In this document: one piece after another, positions 41,925-51,099 of the stretch
How the letters are laid out: every line of letters starts with the position of its first letter
Numbering within the stretch: position 1 is the first letter of the stretch
Assembly (NCBI GenBank): GCA_000473305.1
Contig: CP006772.1
Coordinates: 744,001-808,000, forward strand
DNA: 64,000 bases
Direction of reading: 5' to 3'
DNA from: Bacteroidales bacterium CF
GTDB lineage: Bacteria; Bacteroidota; Bacteroidia; Bacteroidales; UBA932
The notes under the pieces: model-generated
Database searches by the model: none
Told to the model about the DNA's origin: nothing
Seen by the model: only the letters and a program-made list of their open reading frames with translations
Made by a program: the position numbers and the translations under genes

Positions 41925-42872
41925 CTATTCGTTACTTTTGATGAATCTGCCGGTAACTTCAGTATACTCACCCGGATTCTCCAAATGGTGGGAGTGTGAA
42001 CACCCCTTCATTATATGAAGCTTTGAGCCCGGAATTTTTGACTGGAAATATCTGACGCTTTCAGGAGTTGCTTCGTCAAACTCTCCGCATGTAAAAAGTA
42101 CTGGTACCTTAATCTTATGGAGCTCACCGGTTAGATCTGCACTCTTTAATGTGCCCGTTGCTGTGAACTCGCTCGGTCCCCACATATATAGATAGATATT
42201 GACAGCCATTTTGCCGTTGGTGCGGTTGAGTGGTTCCGGAAGAGGATCCATACGGCACAAGTGTATTTTATAGTACTCCTGAACAGCGTTCTGATACTCC
42301 TGTGAAGAGTAATCCCCGCTTTGTTCGCATCGCTTAATTGTATTCTGAATTTTCTCCGGAAGGAGAGTAACCATTCTGTTCTGGTCCTCAATCCATCTCG
42401 GAGAGCTGAGAAGAGGTCCTGATAAAGTCAGACTGAGTATCCCCTCAGGATTTTCTCTCAGAAGATACTCTGTTGCAAGCATTGCACCCCAAGATTGTCC
42501 CAGAAGGTGAAATTTATCGAGTTTCAAAGCCTCTCTCAATATTTTTATCTCTTCAACAAATCTTTCAACTTTCCATAGGAGAGTGTCTGTCGGATGGTCT
42601 GAATTGCCGCAACCTAGCTGGTCGTAAAAAATAACAGGTCTATCCTCTGCCAGTGCCTCAAGTGGCTCGAGGTAGTCATGAGGTGCCCCGGGACCACCGT
42701 GAACAACGAGTAGGGGCGCCCCTTTCTTATCTGCACCAACAATTTTGTACCAGATTTTACCGCCGGTTACCTTTACACTACCTTCGGTAACCTCTTTCTT
42801 AACCTTATCCCCATTAGAATTGCAGGATGTCAGGAGTGTTGAAATCATCATAAACAATATAAATTTTCTCAT
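41925..42872 (-). CDS. Alpha/beta hydrolase lipoprotein, proline iminopeptidase type
   Basis: The 315-residue product has a lipoprotein signal peptide (lipobox TSCNS, Cys at about 17). The oxyanion region is HGGPGAPHDYL and the nucleophile elbow GQSWGAMLATEYL; the final His is in GCSHSHHLENPGEY. These are features of the S33 peptidase family, which removes N-terminal proline or hydrophobic residues from short peptides. The lipoprotein anchor places it in the periplasm or at the surface. It lies 49 nt upstream of the TPR regulator gene on the same strand. Peptide processing would suit a peptide-handling role for the neighbouring SusC/D system, but this is an inference. Confidence 0.85.
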   Translation of the reverse strand: MRKFILFMMISTLLTSCNSNGDKVKKEVTEGSVKVTGGKIWYKIVGADKKGAPLLVVHGGPGAPHDYLEPLEALAEDRPVIFYDQLGCGNSDHPTDTLLWKVERFVEEIKILREALKLDKFHLLGQSWGAMLATEYLLRENPEGILSLTLSGPLLSSPRWIEDQNRMVTLLPEKIQNTIKRCEQSGDYSSQEYQNAVQEYYKIHLCRMDPLPEPLNRTNGKMAVNIYLYMWGPSEFTATGTLKSADLTGELHKIKVPVLFTCGEFDEATPESVRYFQSKIPGSKLHIMKGCSHSHHLENPGEYTEVTGRFIKSNE

Positions 42873-43016
42873 AAAGGGAACATCTTAATTCCTTTATACA
42901 AAAATAAAAAGCTTTTATTGACTTTCAATCTCTGCTTAAATGTTTATTTATGTTAAAATTGAGTGGTTTGTTCAATAATTCTATTTAATTTTAGTCACAA
43001 TTTTATTACCCGCAAT

Positions 43017-45203
43017 ATGTTCAACATTTCAACTTCAAGCACTGAGTCTCTGGTAACTCTTGTTCCTGAGGGCCGGCTGGACACAATTAACAGTAAAATT
43101 CTCGAATCAACTCTGGCTTCTTTGCTTGATAGTGAGGATTACATCATTATTAACTTTTCAAGATGCACCTATTTGGCAAGTAGCGGAATCCGTCTCTTGA
43201 TCTTGGCTACAAAGAGTCTTACATCCAAAGGTGGAGGCCTTTTTTTATCGGATCTTTCACCTGAGGTGTATATGGTGCTAGAGATGGCCGGACTTATTTC
43301 GGTGCTGCAGATAGCTAAGAGTGAGGATGTGGCAAGAAAGAGGATAGCTTTAATGAGAGAGGATAAGATTAAAAGCCACGAATTACAATTCGGTGGAGCA
43401 ACTTATCTTGTTGAATGCCTTGGTGACACAGGCCTTCGTTCATCTATGTGGTATGATCCTGACATTGTAGGATATGATGAGCTGCTGATTGCATCAGGAG
43501 TCGGTTCTCCTGCAGAGTCAACAGATGATACAAAGGATGACAGGGGTATTTTTGTCCTGATTGGAAATTGTTGTGGTTTCATCCCTTTTAATACAACAAT
43601 TCCTGCAGATTTCAGAGTTGTGAGTGAACCATCAAAGGGGGCATTGTATATCGACAGGGCCTTCTCTTTAAAGGGAGAGGCAACTTGCAGAGTCAGGCTT
43701 ATATCTCCTGAGAATGTAGCGATGACAAACATAAAAGAGGCTTTGATGCATATTGCCGGGAAAGCCTCTTCAGATAGTCTCAGGGCTGTTGCAATTGCGG
43801 ACTTCAACGCGGCAGCACCCTCTTTAACCATGATATTTAAAACAGAGAATGCTGCTAACGGGATTTTCCCGACAACAATTTATGGTGCAAGATTCACTTT
43901 GGGCAACATTTACAAACCGGAAAATGAGGAATCATTCCTCTCCTTCGCATCACGCAATTTAACTATTGATAATATTGTATCTGTCACCCCTACTGATGTT
44001 GCTCCTGTTCTCAACAATCCGCTAATGTGGATTTTCTGCTCTGACGGATGGGTTTCGCCTGATAACGAGAGAGTAAAAGTGGAGTGCACTCAAGGTCTTG
44101 AAATGCAGCCATATAAACGCTATCTATCCAGAAAGCTTTATGATGATTCTGCCAGAATAGTTGTTAAAATGTTGCACGGGGGATACTCTGCCGAGACTTT
44201 TCAGGTGGATTCATATGACAGAGAGGGGCGCAAGATGAGGCCTACCGTGCTGAAAATTGCCGGAAGGGATATAATTTCCCGGGAGGCAGAACGATGTACC
44301 AATTACTCCCTTCCGTACATTATGAACAATAGTGCAATGGTGTTGGGAACCGTTAACTTTTGTGATAAAGGAGCTCTCAGGTATAATTTTGTCGGAATAG
44401 GGGGAGAGGGTACCAAGCTGGAGTGGTTGACGCACTATTTCAATACAATGCCGATTGAACAGCTAGAAATATTATTTGACAAGATATTCCTTAAAATACT
44501 CAACCCGTGGTATGGCCAACCGGTTAAAAAAGAGATACAACAATATAAAGACCACGATCCAAGGCTCACATTCTTTCCAAATCTGTGTGAGGTTGCTGAG
44601 AAGGAGCTGGAGATATCTGCTGATGACAAGTATGTTGTTCTTGACGGGATTGATATTGAGCAGATTAATCCTTACTGGTTTTTAAAGCATGAATACAAGA
44701 GGAGGGAGGAGAGAACTGTTGACTACAACGTGTCTGTATGTCACGGAGATCTGAATATGCAGAATATCCTGCTGGACAAGGATATGAATGTATACCTCAT
44801 TGACTTTTCCGAAACAAGGCCGAGAGCGGTAGTTTCCGACTTTGCAAGGTTGGAGGCAATTTTCATGGTAGAGAGCGCATTGATGGATACCCCTAAGAAT
44901 ATTAAGAAAACTATTGACATGGTTTCAGTCTTCTATGATCACAACTTAATAGATAAGAAGCCATCGTTTATATGGAAGGGAGATGTTCCTGGAATAGTAA
45001 GACGCAATGTGAGCCTCTCATATAAGATGAGAGAATATGCAGACCGCTCTTTGCCTGAAAGCAAATCCATAGTCCTATATTATATTGCAATGCTTGAATG
45101 GACATTGCCGATAGTATGTTACGGCAGTGTAGACATCATGCATAAAAGGCTGTCTGCGTTCATAGCCGGAAAGTTGTGTGAAAAACTACTGGAACAAGAT
45201 TAA
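43017..45203 (+). CDS. STAS domain - phosphotransferase-like fusion protein
   Basis: I place the start at the ATG at 43017 (728 residues); the frame opens 54 nt earlier with a GTG, but the STAS fold begins at this ATG. Residues about 5-105 form a STAS (anti-sigma-antagonist) domain with the phospho-acceptor region FSRCTYLASSGIRLLILATK. A middle region of about 250 residues is not recognised. From about 360 a kinase-like N-lobe (VVKMLHGGYSAETFQVDS, VLKIAGRD) precedes the phosphotransferase C-lobe with CHGDLNMQNILLDKD and YLIDFSETRP. The C-lobe resembles aminoglycoside phosphotransferase or TCAD9-type domains. Both neighbours are on the opposite strand, so it appears monocistronic. Confidence 0.72.
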   Translation: MFNISTSSTESLVTLVPEGRLDTINSKILESTLASLLDSEDYIIINFSRCTYLASSGIRLLILATKSLTSKGGGLFLSDLSPEVYMVLEMAGLISVLQIAKSEDVARKRIALMREDKIKSHELQFGGATYLVECLGDTGLRSSMWYDPDIVGYDELLIASGVGSPAESTDDTKDDRGIFVLIGNCCGFIPFNTTIPADFRVVSEPSKGALYIDRAFSLKGEATCRVRLISPENVAMTNIKEALMHIAGKASSDSLRAVAIADFNAAAPSLTMIFKTENAANGIFPTTIYGARFTLGNIYKPENEESFLSFASRNLTIDNIVSVTPTDVAPVLNNPLMWIFCSDGWVSPDNERVKVECTQGLEMQPYKRYLSRKLYDDSARIVVKMLHGGYSAETFQVDSYDREGRKMRPTVLKIAGRDIISREAERCTNYSLPYIMNNSAMVLGTVNFCDKGALRYNFVGIGGEGTKLEWLTHYFNTMPIEQLEILFDKIFLKILNPWYGQPVKKEIQQYKDHDPRLTFFPNLCEVAEKELEISADDKYVVLDGIDIEQINPYWFLKHEYKRREERTVDYNVSVCHGDLNMQNILLDKDMNVYLIDFSETRPRAVVSDFARLEAIFMVESALMDTPKNIKKTIDMVSVFYDHNLIDKKPSFIWKGDVPGIVRRNVSLSYKMREYADRSLPESKSIVLYYIAMLEWTLPIVCYGSVDIMHKRLSAFIAGKLCEKLLEQD

Positions 45204-45209
45204 TCTTTT

Positions 45210-45902
45210 TTAAGAGAGAGACTTGTCAACACTATAAATTGCATGCAGTTCGGTGGTGTTGAAAAGCGGAACTCTTACATCTGCTTGATTTATTAGCAGT
45301 GGTATTTCGGTACATCCAAGGATTACTCCCTCTGCTCCCGTATCTGCCATCTGATTTATAATCCTTACATATTGTTCTCTTGAAGATTCATTAACCACCC
45401 CAAAGCAAAGTTCTTCAAATATGATATTATGTATTGTTTCTCGATCCCTTTGTTCCGGAATAATCACATTAATGCCGTATTTATTAAACAAAGCATCTTT
45501 GTAGAAACCCTCCTCCATTGTAAAACGGGTTCCCAGCAACCCGACCATTCTTATCTCTCTTTTAACAATCTCACGCGCAGTTGCATCTACTATGTGAATA
45601 AGTGGTACATCTGCTGATTTCTCTATGTTATCTGCTATTTTATGAAGAGTATTAGTGCATATTATAATAAAATCGGCACCGCCTTTTTTCAGGTTGAGGG
45701 CAGCATCTGTAATTATATCCCGAATAACTTCCCATTTGCCCAAACGTTGTAACTCCTCAATTTCTGCAAAATCTACGGAATATATCAGACATTTTGCGGA
45801 GTGATATCCTCCAAGTCTCTTGTTTATCTCTTGATTTATTATCCGATAATACTCGAGTGTCGATTCCCAGCTCACACCTCCTATCAATCCTATTGTCTTC
45901 AT
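45210..45902 (-). CDS. Aspartate/glutamate racemase family protein
   Basis: The start at 45902 (230 residues) begins directly with KTIGLIGGVSWESTLEYYR; the ATG 36 nt upstream would add an unrelated tail. The two catalytic cysteines are in IICTNTLHKI (about 82) and LGCTEIPLL (about 195), matching the PLP-independent racemase fold. Members racemise aspartate, glutamate or other amino acids; the motif with WES and the spacing suit the broad YgeA/RacX group. It meets the STAS fusion gene tail to tail with a 6-nt gap. No partner gene is adjacent. Confidence 0.88.
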   Translation of the reverse strand: MKTIGLIGGVSWESTLEYYRIINQEINKRLGGYHSAKCLIYSVDFAEIEELQRLGKWEVIRDIITDAALNLKKGGADFIIICTNTLHKIADNIEKSADVPLIHIVDATAREIVKREIRMVGLLGTRFTMEEGFYKDALFNKYGINVIIPEQRDRETIHNIIFEELCFGVVNESSREQYVRIINQMADTGAEGVILGCTEIPLLINQADVRVPLFNTTELHAIYSVDKSLS

Positions 45903-45941
45903 GGTATTTTTTTTCATAAAGTTATTGAAAATGATCAATAA

Positions 45942-45972
45942 AAAAGGTATCAGGTTTAGACTGATACCTTTT
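45942..45972 (-). terminator. Terminator after the small secreted protein gene
   Basis: AAAAGGTATCAG and CTGATACCTTTT form a 12-bp inverted repeat with a 7-nt loop (45942-45972). On the minus strand it ends in a T-run. It lies 17 nt beyond the stop at 45989 and upstream of the racemase start. Confidence 0.75.
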
Positions 45973-45988
45973 AATTTACATTTAGCGG

Positions 45989-46396
45989 CTATCTTTTCTT
46001 TTTGTATTGCTCATAAAAATACTCATGTCTGACAGAATCGATCTCTTTGTATAACTTGTCAAGTTTCTTCATATACTGTTTATACCGAATCATCGACGAA
46101 TCATTGACAAAAAAATCATTGAAAAACAGGGAACGTGAAGAAGGGAAAAAAAAGTCAAAACGTTGTTCAAACTCCTTTAAGAATGAATCCTTTGCCAGAG
46201 AATCAGCGCCTGTAAAAACATAAGTATAAGTAGAGTCATATCTTATCAGATTGCCGTTCTTGTCATACTCTTTGTTAACCTTGATGTTTGCTTTTGGTTG
46301 TGACGAGGAAGCCGGCTGGCCACTCTTTATGGTCTGGCCAAATACGCCGGCTGTGACAATCATAAGACAGAAAAGTAACAAAACTGACTTATTCAT
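45989..46396 (-). CDS. Small secreted protein of unknown function
   Basis: I start at the ATG at 46396 (135 residues), which begins with a signal peptide (about 1-22, ending VFGQT); the frame opens 27 nt earlier. The mature part contains SYTYVFTGADSLAKDSFL-like sequence and is rich in Lys, Asp, Phe and Tyr, with a charged helical tail (YMKKLDKLYKEIDSVRHEY). No family is recognised. It lies 13 nt downstream of the Hsp20 gene on the same strand and may be co-transcribed with it, so a link to envelope stress is possible but unsupported. Confidence 0.55.
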   Translation of the reverse strand: MNKSVLLLFCLMIVTAGVFGQTIKSGQPASSSQPKANIKVNKEYDKNGNLIRYDSTYTYVFTGADSLAKDSFLKEFEQRFDFFFPSSRSLFFNDFFVNDSSMIRYKQYMKKLDKLYKEIDSVRHEYFYEQYKKKR

Positions 46397-46409
46397 AGTA
46401 ATAATGCTT

Positions 46410-46847
46410 TTATTGAATCTCAATTTGTCTCATTGGTCTTGGCTTAGCCTCCTCTTTCTTTGGAATAGAGACTTTAAGCACACCATTCTCGTATTTCGCC
46501 GATATTTTATCACCTTCAGCAGTCTCTGGCAGAGTGAAAGACCTGCAGAAAGACTGATAGCTGAACTCCCTCCTGGTATATCTCTGACCCTCTTTGGTCT
46601 CGTTCTCCAGTTTCTTTTCAGATGATATTGTCAGGATGTTGTTGTTAAGTTCAATCTTAAAATCGCCCTTTTCAAGGCTTGGTGCAGCCATCTCCACTTC
46701 AAAACCGTTATCATCTTCCAGAATATTTACGGAAGGTAATGTTGTGTTTGTGAGCGAGAAATTCCTGTTCGACCAGTCAAACAAGTCGTTGTCAAAAAAG
46801 CGGTCGAACAAACTTGGATATTGATTAGAAAATTTAACTAGTGACAT
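46410..46847 (-). CDS. Hsp20 family small heat-shock protein
   Basis: The start at 46847 (145 residues) is set by a GGAGG at 46856-46860, 8 nt upstream; the ATG at 46862 would precede that site. The alpha-crystallin domain spans about 40-135, with VEMAAPSLEKGDFKIELNNN, SYQSFCRSFTLPE and the GVLKVSIPK strand (the G-V-L motif). Small heat-shock proteins bind unfolding proteins and pass them to ATP-dependent chaperones in the cytosol. A strong Shine-Dalgarno site is notable, as neighbouring genes lack one. The C-terminal IxI-like motif RQIEIQ is also present. Confidence 0.95.
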   Translation of the reverse strand: MSLVKFSNQYPSLFDRFFDNDLFDWSNRNFSLTNTTLPSVNILEDDNGFEVEMAAPSLEKGDFKIELNNNILTISSEKKLENETKEGQRYTRREFSYQSFCRSFTLPETAEGDKISAKYENGVLKVSIPKKEEAKPRPMRQIEIQ

Positions 46848-46980
46848 AATTTTATCCTCCATGCTTTTTAGTTAGAAATTGTTTTCACAGAAATAAATTT
46901 CAAAATAAGTGCCAGAAGGATATTTTGAAAAGTTTGAGCGTTGATAATCAAGCGTGTATGTGATATAACGAGGCAATAAA

Positions 46981-47005
46981 AAAGAGTGCCATTTTGGCAC
47001 TCTTT
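46981..47005 (-). terminator. Terminator of guaB
   Basis: AAAGAGTGCC, loop ATTTT and GGCACTCTTT make a 10-bp stem, and the minus-strand read ends in a T-run from the flanking A-tract at about 46975-46983. It is about 41 nt past the stop of the gene at 47046. Confidence 0.75.
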
Positions 47006-47045
47006 AAATTTTGTCTGTCAGTATTCCGGTGTAAGGCCTTGATAA

Positions 47046-48551
47046 TTATTGACTATTGCTTTTGGTGTCTTTCAGAATGACATCATGTGCACCACCCTCA
47101 ATAATACTAGTTGAAGAGACCATTGTTATCTTGGCAACTCTCTTGAGCTCCTCTATGCTTAATGCACCGCAGCTGCACATTGTAGACTTGATTTTACCAA
47201 GGGTTATGTCAAGGTTGTCTCTGAGCTTACCGGCATAAGGCACATAACTGTCCACACCCTCTTCGAACTTGAGGGAATCGACTCCTCCCATATCATATCG
47301 CTGCCAGTTCCTTGCCCTGTTTGAACCTTCTCCCCAATACTCCTTCACATATGTTCCGCCAACCATCAGTTTCTTTGTAGGGCTTTCGTCAAACCTTGCA
47401 AAATACCTTCCCATCATAATAAAGTCTGCACCCATGGCAAGTGCTAGAACCATATGATAGTCCTGAACAATACCGCCGTCAGAACAAATCGGGACATATT
47501 GCCCGCTCTTTTCAAAATATTCATCCCTGGCTTTGGCAACCTCAATCAGTGAAGTGGCTTGTCCGCGTCCGATACCTTTCTGTTCTCTGGTTATACATAT
47601 TGAACCGCCTCCGATTCCAACCTTTACAAAGTCGGCACCTGCATCTGCAAGGTAAAGGAAGCCCTCTTTGTCTACAACATTACCCGCCCCGATCTTTACC
47701 TTGTCACCGTAATTATCACGGACAAACTTAATGGTCTCCATCTGCCACTCTGAAAAACCATCGGAAGAGTCAATACAGAGAATGTCCACACCTGCTTCAA
47801 CAAGCTTAGGTATTCTTTCCAGATAATCCCTTGTATTTATACCGGCTCCGACAACAAGTCTCTTATGGGTGTCAAGAAGTTCGTGGGGATTGTTCTTATG
47901 GTTTTCGTAATCTTTGCGGAATACGAAGTATTTAAGTCGCTGTTGTTTGTCAATTATAGGCAGTGCATTTATCTTGTTATCCCAGATAATATTGTTGGCC
48001 TCGTCAAGTGATATACCGTATTTTCCTGTAATTAGCTTTGAAAAAGGGGTCATGAAGTCCTTGATCTTCTTTTCCGGGCTATCTACCCCCGGTCTGTAGT
48101 CACGGCTGGTGACCAATCCAAGAAGCACTCCGTTTGAAGAGCCGTCATCTGTGATACCTATCGTTGAAAAGCCATTTGCCTGTTTGAGATCTATCACATC
48201 CTGAAGAGTATGATCAGGAGTAAGGTTGGCATCGCTTACAACAAAGCCGGCCTTATATTTTTTCACCCTGCGGACCATGTCTGCCTGGTCATTTATTGAC
48301 TGAGAGCCAAAGATGAAAGAGAGACCACCGTTCCTCGCAAGAGCAATAGCCATTTTATCATCAGATACAGACTGCATTATCGCTGATACAAAAGGGATAT
48401 TTAGAGTTAAATCCGATTTGGATCCTTTGGTGAACTTTGTCAAAGGAGTCTTAAGGCTGATTTTATCCGGAGTGCAGCTCTTGGTTGTCAACCCGGGAAT
48501 CAGGAGGTACTCGTTGAATGTCCTTGAGATATCATTTGCGATCTGTGCCAT
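47046..48551 (-). CDS. guaB: IMP dehydrogenase
   Basis: The 501-residue product has a TIM barrel interrupted by two CBS domains (about 110-225; [31 protein letters not shown]). [16 protein letters not shown], the catalytic cysteine loop [15 protein letters not shown], and a flap ending [11 protein letters not shown] are visible. The Arg-Tyr dyad in the flap is kept. The loop differs from the common GPGSICTTR, and the spacing before the flap is longer than in E. coli GuaB, so it belongs to a divergent branch. It oxidises IMP to XMP in guanine nucleotide synthesis. A TACTTTTG box on the minus strand lies upstream, and a terminator follows. Confidence 0.9.
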   Translation of the reverse strand: MAQIANDISRTFNEYLLIPGLTTKSCTPDKISLKTPLTKFTKGSKSDLTLNIPFVSAIMQSVSDDKMAIALARNGGLSFIFGSQSINDQADMVRRVKKYKAGFVVSDANLTPDHTLQDVIDLKQANGFSTIGITDDGSSNGVLLGLVTSRDYRPGVDSPEKKIKDFMTPFSKLITGKYGISLDEANNIIWDNKINALPIIDKQQRLKYFVFRKDYENHKNNPHELLDTHKRLVVGAGINTRDYLERIPKLVEAGVDILCIDSSDGFSEWQMETIKFVRDNYGDKVKIGAGNVVDKEGFLYLADAGADFVKVGIGGGSICITREQKGIGRGQATSLIEVAKARDEYFEKSGQYVPICSDGGIVQDYHMVLALAMGADFIMMGRYFARFDESPTKKLMVGGTYVKEYWGEGSNRARNWQRYDMGGVDSLKFEEGVDSYVPYAGKLRDNLDITLGKIKSTMCSCGALSIEELKRVAKITMVSSTSIIEGGAHDVILKDTKSNSQ

Positions 48552-48573
48552 AGTAACCTTTTTTAAAATTTGG

Positions 48574-48581
48574 CAAAAGTA
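48574..48581 (-). promoter_or_regulatory. -7 box of guaB
   Basis: The minus strand reads TACTTTTG at 48581-48574, fitting TAnnTTTG, 22 nt before the guaB start codon at 48551. The short leader and the position fit a promoter. Confidence 0.5.
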
Positions 48582-48677
48582 AGGAAATTTGATTAATAAT
48601 TCCCCTTATAGATATAAAGATAATGTGAAATTTCAAATTAATTATCAAAACAGCAAGAAATCTAACTTCTCATTTTG

Positions 48678-48685
48678 TACCTTTG
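48678..48685 (+). promoter_or_regulatory. -7 box of the MATE gene
   Basis: TACCTTTG matches TAnnTTTG. Transcription should begin about 7 nt further on, near 48692, so the alternative TTG start at 48683 would lie outside the mRNA and the ATG at 48707 is favoured. Confidence 0.55.
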
Positions 48686-48706
48686 CTGCAGTTAAATCTT
48701 GATATT

Positions 48707-50056
48707 ATGGAGACAAAAGGAGCACCGACGGCGTTGGGTTCGGAGAGAGTGTGGAAACTGCTCCTGCAGTATGCAATTCCTTCGGTCATAGCAATGACCG
48801 CATCATCACTCTACAACATTATCGATAGTATATTTATTGGCCAGGGGGTTGGCCCGCTTGCCATATCAGGGCTTGCCATAACATTCCCTTTGATGAATCT
48901 CAGTGCAGCTTTCGGATCTCTTGTGGGAGCCGGTGCGGCTGCCTTGATGTCATTAAGGCTGGGGCAGAAGGACTATTCATCTGCCAATGCCATACTGGGC
49001 AATGTCTTTACAATGAATATAATAATAGGAGTTACCTATTCGATTTTTGTCCTCTCATTTTTGGATCCTATTCTTTACTTTTTTGGCGCCAGCAAGGATA
49101 CTATCTCGTATGCAAGAGAGTATATGATTGTGATATCTATGGGTAATGTGGTGACACACATGTATTTTGGCCTCAATGCCCTGTTGCGCGCATCAGGATA
49201 TCCGGCAAAATCCATGTACACCACGATAATATCTGTAGTTATAAATATCATTCTTGCTCCGATTTTTATTTATGTGGCAGGATGGGGCATCATGGGTGCC
49301 GCACTGGCTACGGTTATAGCCCAGACATCCATGCTTATCTGGCAATTGAAGATGTTTAGCAATAAGCAGAATTTCATACACTTTCAGAAGGGGATGTTCA
49401 GACTGAGGAAAAAGATTGTTAAAGATTCTCTCTCTATAGGTCTTGCCCCTTTTCTTATGAATGCCGCATCTTGTGTCATAGTAATCATAATCAACCAGGG
49501 TCTGATCAGGTACGGCGGTGACCTTCAGGTAGGTGCATACGGAATCATTAACAGAGTTGCAGCATTGTTTGTTATGATTGTTTTGGGGCTGAATATGGGT
49601 ATGCAGCCGATAGCCGGTTATAATTATGGGGCGAGACAGATGGATAGGGTAAATAAAGTGCTTAAACAGACAATTATACTTGCAACTTCTGTGATGATTG
49701 CAGGCTTTTTAATCGGTGAACTTTTTCCGAGGGCTGTCGCATCTGTCTTTACAAGAGACAAGGAGCTTATCGAGCTTGTTATTCCGGGGATGAGGATTGT
49801 ATTTATCTTCTTTCCTATAATAGGTTTCCAGATGGTAGCGTCTAATTTCTTCCAGAGTATAGGTATTCCGGGTAAAGCTATCTTTATGTCTTTGTCCAGA
49901 CAGGTTCTGTTTTTGCTGCCTGCCTTACTGATATTACCTCGTTTTTTCGGAGTTAACGGTGTCTGGTACAGCCTCCCGTTGGCAGATATAATGGCAAGCC
50001 TAATAACAGCTTACTTGCTTATGCAACAATACAGGGTAACTAAAACAGCTAATTAA
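48707..50056 (+). CDS. MATE family efflux transporter
   Basis: The product has 449 residues from the ATG at 48707 and about 12 membrane helices. The two homologous halves are visible: LLQYAIPSVIAMTASSLYNI and DSIFIGQGVGPLAISGLAIT in the first, and SIGLAPFLMNAASCVIVIII and LGLNMGMQPIAGYNYGARQM in the second. The sequence resembles the DinF/NorM-related branch common in Bacteroidota. MATE proteins export cationic drugs or metabolites in exchange for sodium or protons. The stop is followed 1 nt later by the start of the cytidylate-kinase-like gene, so the pair is translationally coupled. Confidence 0.9.
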   Translation: METKGAPTALGSERVWKLLLQYAIPSVIAMTASSLYNIIDSIFIGQGVGPLAISGLAITFPLMNLSAAFGSLVGAGAAALMSLRLGQKDYSSANAILGNVFTMNIIIGVTYSIFVLSFLDPILYFFGASKDTISYAREYMIVISMGNVVTHMYFGLNALLRASGYPAKSMYTTIISVVINIILAPIFIYVAGWGIMGAALATVIAQTSMLIWQLKMFSNKQNFIHFQKGMFRLRKKIVKDSLSIGLAPFLMNAASCVIVIIINQGLIRYGGDLQVGAYGIINRVAALFVMIVLGLNMGMQPIAGYNYGARQMDRVNKVLKQTIILATSVMIAGFLIGELFPRAVASVFTRDKELIELVIPGMRIVFIFFPIIGFQMVASNFFQSIGIPGKAIFMSLSRQVLFLLPALLILPRFFGVNGVWYSLPLADIMASLITAYLLMQQYRVTKTAN

Positions 50057-50057
50057 A

Positions 50058-50651
50058 ATGGAGAAGAATCATGTCATATGTGTCGGCCGCCAGCTTGGTA
50101 GCGGTGGTCATGAGATAGGAGAGAGGCTTGCCTCAAGGCTTGGTTACTCTTTCTTTGATAAGGAACTTATTAAACTGGCCTCTGCTGAGAGCGGGCTGAG
50201 CAGCGATGTTTTTGAAAGGGCTGATGAAAGGATCAATCATACAATGTTTGACGGGATATTCTATATGTCTGACAATTGCATGCGAAATGATGCTCTGTTC
50301 AAGATTCAGAGTGATGTCATAAGAGAGCTTGCAGAGAAGGAATCCTCTGTTTTTGTGGGTAGGTGTGCAGATTACATTCTAAAAGATTATCCCGGGGTTG
50401 TCTCGGTCTTTATTTCTGCCAATAATGAAGATAGGACCAGGAGAGTCATGGAGCACAACGACCTTTCAGAAAATGAGGCGCGTTCATTAATTGAAAAGAC
50501 AGACAAAAAAAGGGCCGCCTACTACAATTTCTACAGCAATAAAATTTGGGGCAGGGCCGATTCCTATGACCTCTGCATCAACTCTTCTGTTTTGGGAGTT
50601 GATGAGACTGTCGACTTTTTGTATAGATTCGTACAAGAAAAATTCAAATAG
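50058..50651 (+). CDS. Cytidylate-kinase-like family protein
   Basis: The 197-residue product has a P-loop-type start VGRQLGSGGHEIGERLASRL and the blocks YSFFDKELIKLA, VFVGRCADYIL, and the lid-like YYNFYSNKIWGRADSYDLC. This is the cytidylate kinase-like family (AAA_26), a relative of Cmk without the full nucleoside-binding insert. The biological substrate is unknown. It starts 1 nt after the MATE gene and ends 7 nt before the convergent DUF3788 gene. It is not the housekeeping cmk gene by motif. Confidence 0.85.
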   Translation: MEKNHVICVGRQLGSGGHEIGERLASRLGYSFFDKELIKLASAESGLSSDVFERADERINHTMFDGIFYMSDNCMRNDALFKIQSDVIRELAEKESSVFVGRCADYILKDYPGVVSVFISANNEDRTRRVMEHNDLSENEARSLIEKTDKKRAAYYNFYSNKIWGRADSYDLCINSSVLGVDETVDFLYRFVQEKFK

Positions 50652-50658
50652 AGCTCTA

Positions 50659-51081
50659 CTATTTTAGACCCTTTTTATATCTGATCAGTTTTGCCAGATC
50701 TTCAAGTTGATCTGGTTCCCTAATCTCTAGCACTACAGGGTGGAGTTTCCCGAATGTCTGTGAAGACTCAATCTGTTGTTTGTAGGATTTGTCAATGTCC
50801 AGTTCTATTATGCCGGAGCAATCCCTGTCTCTGAAGAAGAAACTGGTCTTGAAAAATCCCTCCCAAATCGATAGCCAGAAAACCGTCTTGCTTTTGAAAA
50901 CAACTTTGCAGAGCCAGGCTTTTCCGTCATTATAATAGCGCCATTGCGGCTGAAGGTTGTAATCAGGCTCGTCATACCTTCTGCACATTTCATGGTATGC
51001 ACCGAAGCTGTTACCCAGAATATCTTCCAATAGTTGTTCTGACGGCGGTATCATAGGATCCCGCAACATTTGTCCTTCCAT
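50659..51081 (-). CDS. DUF3788 family protein
   Basis: The 140-residue product matches DUF3788. Near the middle it has WRYYNDGKAWLCKVVFKSKT, and later FFKTSFFFRDR and HPVVLEIREPDQLEDLAKLI. The fold appears to be that of an open beta-sheet similar to YdhG/YjbR-type small proteins, which bind DNA or ligands, but no function is known. It follows the KamA-type gene by 18 nt on the same strand and may be transcribed with it. Confidence 0.8.
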   Translation of the reverse strand: MEGQMLRDPMIPPSEQLLEDILGNSFGAYHEMCRRYDEPDYNLQPQWRYYNDGKAWLCKVVFKSKTVFWLSIWEGFFKTSFFFRDRDCSGIIELDIDKSYKQQIESSQTFGKLHPVVLEIREPDQLEDLAKLIRYKKGLK

Positions 51082-51099
51082 ATTGCTGAATATTTAAAA

